From JAVBJN01 sp031546985 (lineage in GTDB: Bacteria > Bacteroidota > Bacteroidia > Chitinophagales > Chitinophagaceae): a stretch of 37,292 bases of DNA. The stretch is taken from assembly GCA_031546985.1 (NCBI GenBank), contig JAVBJN010000113.1:1-37292 (forward strand), read 5' to 3'. Positions within the stretch are counted from its first letter, which is position 1, and the number at the start of each line of letters is the position of its first letter. Both the position numbers and the translations under genes were made by a program. The notes under the pieces are model-generated. The model saw only the letters and a list, made by a program, of their open reading frames with translations, ran no database searches and had not been told where the DNA came from. Of the stretch, positions 17,480 through 26,371 are shown in pieces.

Positions 17480-19297
17480 ATGTTTATTTGCAGAGACTTA
17501 AAATACCATACTCCGTTGGGCAAACACTTTACTTGTTTCATTTTACCGGCGCTGGCACTTGTGCTGCACAGTTGCTCGGCTCCGGCTACTGATCCGGCAC
17601 CGGAAAAAGGTGCTCACATTACTGTAATAGCAGATACCAATAATGCCCAGGCTACATACCAAACCGCCCGCCAACTGACCGGCGCTCAGATCGACAGTTT
17701 GTATTTTCCATTAACCGCGGCGCTGAACGACCAAAACCGCATGCCATTGCTGTTGCAACACCTGAACTACCTGGGGCAACTCCGCGGCAAAGAAAAAGCC
17801 GCGCAGGCGCTTATAGCCCGATGCAAGGGCCATGCCTATAATTATGAAGCCCGGTACGATAGCGCAAAAGTGTTTTTTGACCAGGCTATTACCTTATATA
17901 CCGAACTGGGTTATGAACCCGGATTAGGTGATGCCTATCTGGGCCTGGCCACCAACCATACTTACCTGGGCGATTTTGACCAATCGCTGGCCTACCGCTA
18001 CAAAGCACTGGCGGTGTATGAAAAACTGCATGATCTTAATGGCATTAACCGCACCAAAACAGAAATGGCCATTGATTTTTACTACCAGAAGGATTACCCT
18101 AAAGCTGTAGATACCGCCCGTGCCACACTTGCCTATTACACCAAAGTGGGCGACTCGGCCAACATGGCCTACAGCCAATCCATGCTGTCTACCTTCTGCT
18201 ACAACCTTCACCAATATGCCCAGGCCGAAACCTACGCCCTTGCCTCGCTGGCAATAAGGAGAAATGCAGGCGCCCCCCGTGAGATTGCCGAAAGCCTCAA
18301 TAACCTGTCGCTGGCTTACATGGCCCAGAACAAAAAGGCTGAAGCCGTTGCAGTACTCCAGGAATCGCTGCAACTGATGCAGGAAGCGGGCGATATAAGA
18401 CAAATACCTATTGTTAAACAAAACCTGGCTGCCTGCCTGAATGAAATGGGGCGCCAGACCGAGGGCGAAGCGCTGATCCGGGAAGTGATTGCCGATGCCA
18501 TTAAAGCGGGGCAAAAAGATGCGGTAGCTAATGCCTACAAAAAATTGTATGTACTCTATAAAGACAACCAACAGTTCGAAAAAGCGCTGGAATACTACCG
18601 CCATTACAAAGCGTGGAGAGACTCGCTGTACAATGAAGAAAAGGCAAGAGCCATTAACGAACTGAATATTGCTTACCAAACCCAGCAGCACCAGGCCCAG
18701 ATAGCCCAATTAAAGACAGAAAAGCAACTGGATGCCACACGCAAAAGCTTGTACCTGGCGGTGGCCCTGCTCATAGCCATGGGCGCTACCCTCACGGTTA
18801 TTTACCTGGCGGGCAGAAACCGGAAGCATAAACAGCTTATCGAAAAAGTGCGCCAGCAGCTGGATCAGAACAAAGCGGCATTGCAGGCTTTTACCGAGAA
18901 CATTATAGCCAAGAATAAGTTTATTGAGGAACTGGAAACCAAACTGCAGGAAGCACAAACGGCAACTCCGCTGGAAGCACCCGCGGCTATGCATACACAG
19001 ATCAGCGATCTGTACCAGTTTAAGATACTGACCGAAGCCGACTGGATGAATTTTAAAATATTATTCGATAAGGTGCACCCGGGTTTCATTAACCGGTTGC
19101 GGCAGCAATTTCCCGACCTCGCACCGGGCGACCAACGGCAGGCGCTGCTGATTAAACTGAATATCGACAATAAGGAATGCGCGGGGATGCTGGGCATATC
19201 GGCCGACAGTGTGAAGAAAAACCGTTACCGGCTGAAGAAAAAATTCAACCTGACCGAACAGGAAAACCTGGACGACTTTGTAAGAGACTTTGCATAA
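17480..19297 (+). CDS. Membrane-anchored TPR protein with C-terminal helix-turn-helix
   Basis: 605 aa. The N-terminus carries a lipobox-like LHSC (Cys32), so the TPR part is probably periplasmic. Tetratricopeptide repeats span about residues 100-400 (ALIARCKGHAYNYEARYDSA, DAYLGLATNHTYLGDFDQSL, ESLNNLSLAYMAQNKKAEAV). One transmembrane helix lies at 424-444 (LYLAVALLIAMGATLTVIYLAG), followed by a coiled coil at about 450-495. Residues 550-588 form a LuxR-like helix-turn-helix (DQRQALLIKLNIDNKECAGMLG, SADSVKKNRYRLKKKF). The layout TPR-TM-coil-HTH is common in Bacteroidota and is thought to sense envelope signals and act on transcription from the membrane. Targets unknown. The gene converges on the zinc-ribbon gene with a 7-bp gap and no visible terminator. 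Confidence 0.9.
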   Translation: MFICRDLKYHTPLGKHFTCFILPALALVLHSCSAPATDPAPEKGAHITVIADTNNAQATYQTARQLTGAQIDSLYFPLTAALNDQNRMPLLLQHLNYLGQLRGKEKAAQALIARCKGHAYNYEARYDSAKVFFDQAITLYTELGYEPGLGDAYLGLATNHTYLGDFDQSLAYRYKALAVYEKLHDLNGINRTKTEMAIDFYYQKDYPKAVDTARATLAYYTKVGDSANMAYSQSMLSTFCYNLHQYAQAETYALASLAIRRNAGAPREIAESLNNLSLAYMAQNKKAEAVAVLQESLQLMQEAGDIRQIPIVKQNLAACLNEMGRQTEGEALIREVIADAIKAGQKDAVANAYKKLYVLYKDNQQFEKALEYYRHYKAWRDSLYNEEKARAINELNIAYQTQQHQAQIAQLKTEKQLDATRKSLYLAVALLIAMGATLTVIYLAGRNRKHKQLIEKVRQQLDQNKAALQAFTENIIAKNKFIEELETKLQEAQTATPLEAPAAMHTQISDLYQFKILTEADWMNFKILFDKVHPGFINRLRQQFPDLAPGDQRQALLIKLNIDNKECAGMLGISADSVKKNRYRLKKKFNLTEQENLDDFVRDFA

Positions 19298-19304
19298 GCA
19301 ATAC

Positions 19305-19547
19305 CTACAAGCTCTTTACATCGCTTACCCGGTTGCAATGGCTGCACCACCAATATTGGTTTACACCATCCTGCAGGCGCGATTCTGTTTTTTGTCCGCA
19401 ATGATTGCAAATGCGCAATTGGCTTTCGTCTTCAAAAGCTATATAACCACATACATGGCAGGTCCATTGGGTTAATGGGTTTGCGGCCTCATCCAGGCTC
19501 CAGCTAAAGGTATTGGCTTTGCAGTGCGGACATATCTGTGTTGCCAT
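19305..19547 (-). CDS. Small double zinc-ribbon protein
   Basis: 80-aa protein built around four CxxC pairs: CPHC (6-9), CHVC (30-33), CNHC (47-50) and CSHC (68-71). Their spacing fits two zinc ribbons. Aromatic and charged residues between the knuckles (TFSWSLDE, YWWCSHC) suggest protein or nucleic-acid contact, but no family is recognised. There is no signal peptide or membrane segment, so it is probably cytosolic. It lies 27 bp downstream of the 19575-20504 membrane protein and is probably the third gene of an operon with it and the M19-type dipeptidase. The regular CxxC spacing argues against a chance frame. Confidence 0.8.
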   Translation of the reverse strand: MATQICPHCKANTFSWSLDEAANPLTQWTCHVCGYIAFEDESQLRICNHCGQKTESRLQDGVNQYWWCSHCNRVSDVKSL

Positions 19548-19574
19548 AACACTACAAAGTTACAACAACCGCTT

Positions 19575-20504
19575 TTATGACTGTACCGGCGGTACGGGTT
19601 GTACAGGTGTTGTTACCGGCGGTAAGGCACTAAGCTCTGTGGCTATCTTCTGTTTCTCCAGCCGCAGTGCATCCAGTTCTTTTTGCGCGGCCACCTTCTG
19701 GTCTATACTTACCTGGGGCGAATCGCGTATGAGCTCATACTCCATTTCTTTAAACTTAAGCCCAATATCAATGGCATCGCTGCGGGTAGTAAGCGATTGG
19801 CGATAGTCGGTGGTTACTTCATTTACCTTAAAATCGGGCACCAGCTTGCGGCCAATATAGGTACCATGGCTTAAACCCATGAGTACAATAAAAGACATAT
19901 CTACAGTGGGCAACACCTGGTCTTTGTCTTCGCCAAACACGGGGAAGAAGGGTTTTAAAACACCCAGCAATGCCGTAGGATCGGATGAGCCGGTGGCGGC
20001 GGCCGCCTTAATCATGAGTTCTATGTAATGGAAATAACTGATGGTAAAGGCCACCACGGCAATAAGCGTCCAGATAAACATTTGAAAACGGCTCAGGTCC
20101 AGGCGGCCATCGGTGCTCACCAGATCGGCCCAGTTGCGTTGCACTGTTCCACTCACCACCGGCTTTCCCGAAGTGGTCATCTGGTTTACCGCAATGCCTT
20201 TTACCGTTACATAAGTACCCAGGCTCAAACCCAGGAGCCATAACACCTGTTCTGAAAACACGAGCGTAAAAAGTTTGGCCGCCACATCGAAATTAATGTT
20301 GCACAGTGCAACCAATACCGATACCTGGTAGGCCATAATGATATAGGCCCATACAGCGGCCTGCACCCGCGATAAGCTGTAGCGACCATTATCGCCCAAA
20401 AAGAAATCGGTAAATGATTTATGCGGGGCAAAAATCCGCCTGATGATCCAAAAGAGGAAAAACACAATGACTAAACCAGATATTTTGACAACAAAGGGTC
20501 CCAT
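19575..20504 (-). CDS. Internally duplicated integral membrane protein of unknown function
   Basis: 309 aa with about five hydrophobic segments (5-25, 47-70, 78-105, 141-163, 203-215). Two half-repeats can be seen. GRYSLSRVQ (40-48) followed by LGLSLGTY (91-98) corresponds to GRLDLSRFQ (133-141) followed by MGLSHGTY (209-216). A cytosolic-looking coiled coil at about 240-293 (KEMEYELI ... KELDALRLEKQKIATEL) and a proline-rich tail (PPVTTPVQPVPPVQS) end the chain. No family is recognised. It lies 12 bp downstream of the M19-type dipeptidase gene and 27 bp upstream of the zinc-ribbon gene, so the three probably form an operon. A role as a scaffold or channel is conceivable; the sequence does not decide. 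Confidence 0.85.
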   Translation of the reverse strand: MGPFVVKISGLVIVFFLFWIIRRIFAPHKSFTDFFLGDNGRYSLSRVQAAVWAYIIMAYQVSVLVALCNINFDVAAKLFTLVFSEQVLWLLGLSLGTYVTVKGIAVNQMTTSGKPVVSGTVQRNWADLVSTDGRLDLSRFQMFIWTLIAVVAFTISYFHYIELMIKAAAATGSSDPTALLGVLKPFFPVFGEDKDQVLPTVDMSFIVLMGLSHGTYIGRKLVPDFKVNEVTTDYRQSLTTRSDAIDIGLKFKEMEYELIRDSPQVSIDQKVAAQKELDALRLEKQKIATELSALPPVTTPVQPVPPVQS

Positions 20505-20516
20505 AGGATGATTTTT

Positions 20517-22139
20517 TTACAGGTTACGTTCCAGGAAGCGCACAGCATTTTTATAGAAAAAATTATCGAGCATGTCTGCCAGGTTTATGTTTTGCAGGCA
20601 AGGCTCTACTGTAGCCCTGATCTTAAATTTCTCTAACAGCACATCTTTAAGCGTTGCAAAATCGCGCGCGTTGCAAAAAGCATCCAGCGCGTTAATGAGT
20701 CCGTCAAAGTCGGAGCCGATCGCGATCATCTCCCACACATACGATTTATCGGGCCGGTTGCTGTTAAACACCGTTTGCACGATATGAATAAAATTGGCCA
20801 GTATAGGCTCTGCCCAGATAGATTTATACAACAGTGAAACGGGCTTGAGGCTATCGGGAATATTTTTAGACTTCTGCTCCAGGTTGGCCAGCAATTTATA
20901 CCCGCTTAAAATGCGCTGATCGAAATTGAGGCCTATAAGCCCGCGCGAATCGAAGATCTCCAGTATCTCATCGTCAAATACATTAATGCCCCAGTTGTTA
21001 AACCAGCCAGATGCGTTGTAGGCATTGTCCATACCGCTGTGATCGGTGCTGATGCTTGCGGTGTAAATACTTGGAATGCCGTTTACCCCCACATGGCTGG
21101 CTATAATTGGAATAATCTCGCCGGTCGTATCTTTTACACTATGCAGGTAATTGTAGTACCAGCGGCGCCCGGTTACGCTCATGTGTTTTACATCGATAAG
21201 GATGCGCCTGCCGTTTTGCCGCGAGAGTAATGCTTTTATAGCTTCTATACCCAGTTGCGTAATGCCTGCCTCCATGCCCTGGTTTTGCATAAACACGGTA
21301 TGCATGATATTGGCAAAGCTCATGCTATGCCCGCAGAGCTGGTTCCAGAAATGGTGGGTAAGGGTAAGAAACAACGGGCAGTAGGCGCCATTGCTGCCAG
21401 GCCCCCATTTTTTAACCGTATCTATATTGCGCAGGATGGTTGCTTTCAACTGCTGGTAATCGGCGCTTTGCGTATCGTTTACCATTTGCTCATCGTGCTG
21501 GTCGCTTACCGTATTGCTTTGCCCGCAACCCAATGCGTGCCCGCCTTCTATGGTAAATACCACGCACAGCACCCGCCTGGTGGTTTGCGGCTTGTAATTA
21601 CTATCGAGCTGCAGCACTTGTTTAAGGTGCTGAAAATCGCGTATGATCTCTACCTGCCAGGGGTTGGATGCATTGTGGTTAATATTGTCGGCTTCATTGA
21701 GAAAATAGCGGTACTCCGCCTGCAGATCATCAAAATAGCTATGGTTTTCGCTCACTACTTCGCGGTAGCGGCGCCCCTTCATGTTAAAGATAACTTTGGA
21801 GAGTATCTTATTGGGATTGGTTACCGATACTATGGGCGACAAAAACTGCCCCAGCAGCTCCCGTATCACCTTCTCGCCCAGGTTAAGCGCCGGATCCTTA
21901 AAAATATCCTGTGTAAAAATGTTGCTTAGAAAACCTCTTTCTATCGGGTACAACGAATGGAATACCAGCCGCACCTGGCCTATATCAAGCGAAGGACAAT
22001 CGGCCTGCGAAAAATTGTTGGTCACCAGGGTATTGATCATGCCCGTACGTTGTGCAATGCCCGGTGGATCGGTATAGGTAATATGCTGCCCGCTGTTAAA
22101 TGGGTACAACGATGGATGGCAATGAATGTCTGCAAACAT
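20517..22139 (-). CDS. M19-type membrane dipeptidase-like metallohydrolase
   Basis: 540 aa, longer than a typical M19 renal-dipeptidase relative (about 350-420). The family's metal motifs are all visible: DIHCHP (4-9) at the N-terminus, FTIEGGHALG (Glu198) for the bridging acid, LIDVKHMS (His319), PIIASHVG (His349) and AIGSDFDG (Asp477). In classical M19 enzymes the first motif is HxD; here it reads HxH (His6, His8). Members hydrolyse dipeptides or related amides with a binuclear zinc site. No signal peptide precedes the first motif, so the protein is probably cytosolic. Extra residues lie mostly between motif 1 and Glu198. First gene of the putative operon with the membrane protein and zinc ribbon. 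Confidence 0.88.
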   Translation of the reverse strand: MFADIHCHPSLYPFNSGQHITYTDPPGIAQRTGMINTLVTNNFSQADCPSLDIGQVRLVFHSLYPIERGFLSNIFTQDIFKDPALNLGEKVIRELLGQFLSPIVSVTNPNKILSKVIFNMKGRRYREVVSENHSYFDDLQAEYRYFLNEADNINHNASNPWQVEIIRDFQHLKQVLQLDSNYKPQTTRRVLCVVFTIEGGHALGCGQSNTVSDQHDEQMVNDTQSADYQQLKATILRNIDTVKKWGPGSNGAYCPLFLTLTHHFWNQLCGHSMSFANIMHTVFMQNQGMEAGITQLGIEAIKALLSRQNGRRILIDVKHMSVTGRRWYYNYLHSVKDTTGEIIPIIASHVGVNGIPSIYTASISTDHSGMDNAYNASGWFNNWGINVFDDEILEIFDSRGLIGLNFDQRILSGYKLLANLEQKSKNIPDSLKPVSLLYKSIWAEPILANFIHIVQTVFNSNRPDKSYVWEMIAIGSDFDGLINALDAFCNARDFATLKDVLLEKFKIRATVEPCLQNINLADMLDNFFYKNAVRFLERNL

Positions 22140-22323
22140 AACCGGGATTTAAAAGTGGATGCAACCTTTGCGCCCTGTTGTTATGCCGTGCTGTTGTGGT
22201 TGGTCTGGTCTGTTAGTGCTTAAGCCTGTGCTTGCTGTAGGGTTGCTATAGATGCATAATAAATATAAATAATTTAATTATATTAAAATAAAAAACTTAA
22301 ATCAATAATGATAGATAATACCA

Positions 22324-24225
22324 TTATTGCAGCAACACCACTCTCCCACTCACCATTTCTCCATTCTCCTTTCTGGTTATTCTATAGCAATAGATTCCGC
22401 TGTTTACCATAAGGCGAGGTATGGTTATTTTGGTTACAGTGGCGGTGGCTGTCATTTCTTTTGTGTACACCATTGTGCCGTTTACATCCATTAGTTCAAA
22501 TAAAAGCGGTTCGTTTTCCTGCACACCTTCAATGCTCAGGTTCATTGTAGTTGTGGCCGGGTTAGGTGTAATAAACGTATTGAAACGGTATTCCTTTCCT
22601 GTATTAAAAACAACGGTTTTAGAATAAGCGAAGCTACCATCTGCATCTACCTGTTTTAACCGGTAAAACCTCTTTCCGTTTAATGGCTGGCTATCGGTAT
22701 AGGAGTAGCGGTGCGCAGTGCTTGTATTGCCATTACCCTTAACCATGCCAAGTATAATAAACTGCTGCCCATCGGTGGAGCGTTCTACCTCAAAATAAAG
22801 GTTGTTGCTTTCTGATGTGGTTTGCCATTTTAAACAAATATCATCTCCGCAACTATTGGCTGCAAAATCTGTTAACGCTACAGGCAGTGCAGATTGCAGA
22901 TTGGTAAGAAAGGTGAAATAATCGTTATGGTTCAGGGTAATACCGGCATAGGTAAGTATGTTATTGATTAAGACAGGTGCATTATACAGCCGGTAGGTGC
23001 CGCTGGTAAAGTCATCATCTCCCTCGCTGATGAGCAGGGTAATGTATGCGGGATTGCCTGAAATCATAACACCATTAAGATCAAATGACAGATCTACCGT
23101 TCCAACATTATGGGTATGCTGCACCTGCCATTGCTCACCCAGCCGCAGCTTACCGTTAAAGACCGCATCTGGCGGCAATTGTGCGTTTTCTGGCGTAAGA
23201 GGTGTGCTGGTATTGCCAATCATTAAAAAATCGAGGTTATCCAGTGATGAGGCATTGCGGAGCACAATATTGCCCTGGCCGGGCTTTCCGGTACCATCGC
23301 CGCTGCCATGATTCATACTGTTGCTTTGCGTAACCAATAAACCGCTGCCATCATCCCTTCCTATACCAAACAGTGAGTTTTGATAGGGGCCATGCGCCTG
23401 CCAGCATATGGAACTGTCTGATGCTATATAATCTACCGGGTTGGCCGGAATGCCGAGGGTAATGCCATATTTCAACGCTAGATATGATTCTATCTTTTGC
23501 CTGTTTCCTGCTGTGGTTTGGTCATAAACAATTAACTCAGCCACTTCTCCCTGAAAATGTTTCCAGCCGGCATCGGGATTGGTGCCCAGGTTATTGGTAC
23601 CTCCGATCATGGGCCGGAATGTAAATGATGTAAAATCGAGATTGGAAGTTACAGGCTTATCTGCACCATTGAGCCGGCCAGTCATATAAACCGGGGCTGC
23701 CGGGCTTTGGTCCAGGTTAAAAATGTGGTAATCGATCGAATTAGTAAAGTCTATAAATGAATAAGCGCCAAAGGAACCATTGCCGCTGTACATGCCACCA
23801 TTCTCATTGGCAAAAACAGCCCTGCCGTAAATAATACCCGGATCTGCACCGCCCAGTAATGCACCACTGCTGCCACTAACGCTACAGCTAAATACAGCAT
23901 ATGCATCTGCATAGCCAATCATAGTGTTGCCAGACAAATAAGCGGTGGGCAGGTTTGTTACAGTATCCGTATTGGCAAAAGTAACCGTTGGGTAAAAGTT
24001 AACGGCATTTGCGTGAAAACCGGGCGGTGTTGCGCTCACGGTAAAGGTGTTTATGGCTTTGCGGTCCAGCCATCCTGTTAGCTGCGTACCCGAAACACTG
24101 GTACCCGTATTGGCATCCAACCACAAAGACAATCCTGTGGCAACGCCTCCCGGAGCCTGTGCATACGCGGGTTGCATGGCAGAAAGCGATACAAACACAA
24201 TGCAGCATAGTACGCCTTGTTTCAT
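22324..24225 (-). CDS. Lectin-fold (LamG-like) T9SS surface protein
   Basis: 633 aa from ATG 24225 (MKQGVLCCIVF); an ATG three codons upstream is also possible. The signal peptide ends AYAQ. The N-terminal ~230 residues (GLSLWLDANTGT ... FQGEVAELIVYDQ ... SYLALKYGITLG) look like a concanavalin A-like/LamG module of the type found in many Bacteroidota exported proteins. A middle region follows (FGIGRDDGSGLL ... GEQWQVQHTHNVG), then the PVALTDFAANSCGDD module (FEVERSTDGQQF, FYRLKQVDADGSF). A T9SS type A sorting domain closes it (ITPNPATTTMNL ... GIYCYRITR). Probably carbohydrate- or surface-binding; ligand unknown. It is divergent from the MFS gene and has no obvious terminator. Confidence 0.92.
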   Translation of the reverse strand: MKQGVLCCIVFVSLSAMQPAYAQAPGGVATGLSLWLDANTGTSVSGTQLTGWLDRKAINTFTVSATPPGFHANAVNFYPTVTFANTDTVTNLPTAYLSGNTMIGYADAYAVFSCSVSGSSGALLGGADPGIIYGRAVFANENGGMYSGNGSFGAYSFIDFTNSIDYHIFNLDQSPAAPVYMTGRLNGADKPVTSNLDFTSFTFRPMIGGTNNLGTNPDAGWKHFQGEVAELIVYDQTTAGNRQKIESYLALKYGITLGIPANPVDYIASDSSICWQAHGPYQNSLFGIGRDDGSGLLVTQSNSMNHGSGDGTGKPGQGNIVLRNASSLDNLDFLMIGNTSTPLTPENAQLPPDAVFNGKLRLGEQWQVQHTHNVGTVDLSFDLNGVMISGNPAYITLLISEGDDDFTSGTYRLYNAPVLINNILTYAGITLNHNDYFTFLTNLQSALPVALTDFAANSCGDDICLKWQTTSESNNLYFEVERSTDGQQFIILGMVKGNGNTSTAHRYSYTDSQPLNGKRFYRLKQVDADGSFAYSKTVVFNTGKEYRFNTFITPNPATTTMNLSIEGVQENEPLLFELMDVNGTMVYTKEMTATATVTKITIPRLMVNSGIYCYRITRKENGEMVSGRVVLLQ

Positions 24226-24395
24226 AAAATGCATTTTGTAAGGTATGGTAATGGTTATGTTGACATGTTGCGATGCATAGCAGAAGACACATATTAAATA
24301 TAAGAATTATTCACCTTACAACTATTGATGCGTACCGGGATCTTAATGCTACGGTTTAGTAAGCCAATAAACGGGATTTGACTTAGCGAACCTTA

Positions 24396-24446
24396 AATAA
24401 TAAACCAACAATTTAGTTGTTTTATTATTTTTTCATTCTACCTTCG
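24396..24446 (+). promoter_or_regulatory. MFS promoter overlapped by 34-bp palindromic operator
   Basis: Left arm AATAATAAACCAAC (24396-24409), spacer AATTTA, right arm GTTGTTTTATTATT (24416-24429); 13 of 14 arm positions pair. The right arm contains TTG (24417-24419), which lies 19 bp from TACCTTCG (24439-24446), a one-mismatch -7 box. A repressor bound here would cover the -33 element. The half site GTTGnTTTATT recurs upstream of the regulator gene at 25738-26367. Confidence 0.75.
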
Positions 24447-24478
24447 CTGCAGATTTATAACAACAAAAGGTCTCTATC

Positions 24479-25693
24479 ATGCATAGCAATTGGAAAAAGA
24501 AATTCGCTTTTCTATGGACAGGTCAATTTTTCTCGCTCATAACCAGTTCTGCAGTAAATTTTGCAATCATCATATGGCTGAGCATGCAGACAGGATCGGC
24601 AGAGGTGCTGGCCTATGCTGCTATTGCGGGCCTTTTGCCCCAGGCGCTGATAGGCCCGTTTGCCGGTGTTTATATTGACCGGTGGGACCGTAAGAAGACA
24701 ATGATGTTTGCAGATGGTTTTGTGGCAGTATGCACATTGGTTATGTCTGTGAGTTTCTACCTCGGCCATGAAAATCTGGCGCTCATATATGTAATGCTGG
24801 GGCTTCGCTCTGTGGGCTCGGCATTTCATATGCCCGCCATGCAAGCCACCATACCCTTGCTGGCACCCAAACAGGAGCTACTGCGCATAGCCGGCATCAA
24901 TCAAATTATAAAATCGGTTTCCAATATTGCAGGGCCGGCGCTGGGTGCCTTAGCCATAGGACTCTTATCTATTGGCAATGTGCTGCTGCTCGATATTGCA
25001 GGAGCCATAATAGCCATTACCAGCTTGCTCTTTATTGCCATTCCTTCGCCCCAAAAGGAAAATAAACCGCAATCTAGTATCACACAGGTGTGGCAGGATA
25101 TGAAGAGTGGCTTTGCTGAAGTAAGCAGCAATAAAGGTTTGTCGTTTCTCTTTCTCTATTGCGCTATTGCAGGCTTTTGCATTATGCCCATATCTGTGCT
25201 GTTTCCGCTTATGACCATTGAGCATTTTAAAGGAGGCAAATTCGAGATAAGCATTATTGAAACCACCTGGGGCATGGGTATGCTGCTTGGCGGCGCATTA
25301 TTAGGTATCAGCAAGTCATCTGTAAGCAAGGTCATTATCGTTAACCTGTCGCACATCCTTATTGGTATAGCGTTTTGCTGGTCTGGCTGGCTATCTTCTC
25401 AAAGTTTTATATTTTTTGCGTTGCTTACAGGCATGGGAGGTATTGCAGCAGCATTCTACGGCTCTGGCTTTACAGCTATAGTGCAGCAAGAAGTACAGCC
25501 CGGTCATTTGGGGCGCGTGTTTGCCATGTATTACAGCATAGATGTACTGCCCACCATATTTGGGTTAATTGGCACTGGTTTTATGGTAGACCGCATTGGC
25601 ATTAACATCGCCTTTATAATGCTGGGATTGGTTATTTTCCTGGTAGGGGTATGCTCTTTTTTAACCCCTTCTTTAATGAACCTTAAGAAATAA
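24479..25693 (+). CDS. MFS efflux-type transporter
   Basis: 404-aa integral inner-membrane protein with about 12 hydrophobic segments. Motif A of the major facilitator superfamily lies in loop 2-3 (GVYIDRWDRKKTMMFADG), and the sequence resembles the macrolide-efflux/EntS-like branch (FLWTGQFFSLITSSAVNFA near the start, TAIVQQEVQPGHLGRVFAMY near the end). Such proteins usually export drugs or small metabolites by proton antiport; the substrate is not readable. It has a clear promoter overlapped by a 34-bp palindrome at 24396-24446. It converges on a SufR-like regulator gene, which carries a related site in its own leader. Regulation by that neighbour is therefore likely. Confidence 0.93.
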   Translation: MHSNWKKKFAFLWTGQFFSLITSSAVNFAIIIWLSMQTGSAEVLAYAAIAGLLPQALIGPFAGVYIDRWDRKKTMMFADGFVAVCTLVMSVSFYLGHENLALIYVMLGLRSVGSAFHMPAMQATIPLLAPKQELLRIAGINQIIKSVSNIAGPALGALAIGLLSIGNVLLLDIAGAIIAITSLLFIAIPSPQKENKPQSSITQVWQDMKSGFAEVSSNKGLSFLFLYCAIAGFCIMPISVLFPLMTIEHFKGGKFEISIIETTWGMGMLLGGALLGISKSSVSKVIIVNLSHILIGIAFCWSGWLSSQSFIFFALLTGMGGIAAAFYGSGFTAIVQQEVQPGHLGRVFAMYYSIDVLPTIFGLIGTGFMVDRIGINIAFIMLGLVIFLVGVCSFLTPSLMNLKK

Positions 25694-25696
25694 ACG

Positions 25697-25721
25697 GGTT
25701 GCTCATTGTATTGCAGCAACC
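25697..25721. terminator. Shared convergent terminator hairpin (weak)
   Basis: GGTTGCT/AGCAACC stem with an 11-nt loop between the convergent MFS and regulator genes. Plus-strand downstream T-rich sequence (GTTGTTTTATT) begins some bases later, so it may act weakly in both directions. Confidence 0.45.
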
Positions 25722-25737
25722 AGGCTGCGTTGTTTTA

Positions 25738-26367
25738 TTACAGGGTGTTTTTTTCAATTTTATACATACAGCGCTTGTCGTTTTCAATGATATACGCTAC
25801 CCTTTCTATACGGTATTCTGCCCCAATCAACTGCCTGAAAGTATTAAGCTCCGACCGGCAAAAGCCCTGGCACTCCTGTGCGGCGGCACATATCGGGCAA
25901 TGGTTTTCGATAAGGAAGTAAGCGCCTTTTTCCTTTTTCCACTCTGCCATATACCCTTCTTCGGTGCGCTTGCGCGTTAGGATCTTTAATTTCTGTTCTA
26001 TCGTTTTAGCATTTTCCATGGCTTTGGCGTAGTTGCTATACACACTGGCTTCCCTGTCGTTTATGAGTAGCTCCAATGCATTACCGCCCAGTAATTTTTT
26101 TACCGACTGCAGCAATTGCACCGTAACATCGGCATGGGTATCCGGAAATTTTGCCAGCCCCTTTTCTGTGAGCGAATAATAAGTAGAGGGGCGCCCCACG
26201 CCTTCGCTCCGCACATCAGCTTTTACAATGCCTTTTTCGGCCAGGTTAAGCAAGTGCTTTCTTACACCTTCTTTGGTAATACCCATTTCTTCTGCAATAA
26301 GCAGCGAGGTAGCTTCGCCCCGCATCTTGAGCAGCAGCAATATTTTATCGGTCGGGTTCTTTTCCAT
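25738..26367 (-). CDS. SufR-like winged-helix regulator with cysteine cluster
   Basis: 209-aa transcription factor. Residues 5-75 form an ArsR/DeoR-like winged helix (ATSLLIAEEMGITKEGVRKH, then the wing GVGRPSTYYSLTEKG). The C-terminal half carries HCPICAAAQECQGFCRSEL (Cys157, 160, 166, 170) and a last RCMY (Cys200). This is the pattern of the COG2345/SufR group, where cysteines can bind an iron-sulfur cluster, so redox or iron sensing is plausible but not proven. A perfect -7 box TATATTTG lies at 26399-26406 on the minus strand. Between it and the ATG is CAAC-N5-GTTG with AATAAAC on one side, matching half of the palindrome at the MFS promoter. Autorepression plus control of the exporter is inferred. 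Confidence 0.88.
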   Translation of the reverse strand: MEKNPTDKILLLLKMRGEATSLLIAEEMGITKEGVRKHLLNLAEKGIVKADVRSEGVGRPSTYYSLTEKGLAKFPDTHADVTVQLLQSVKKLLGGNALELLINDREASVYSNYAKAMENAKTIEQKLKILTRKRTEEGYMAEWKKEKGAYFLIENHCPICAAAQECQGFCRSELNTFRQLIGAEYRIERVAYIIENDKRCMYKIEKNTL

Positions 26368-26371
26368 TTAG

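Noticed and set aside
24275..24300. ATATGTGTC upstream of the lectin-fold gene as a regulon box
   Set aside because: No GGGG and no TTTG at the expected distance.
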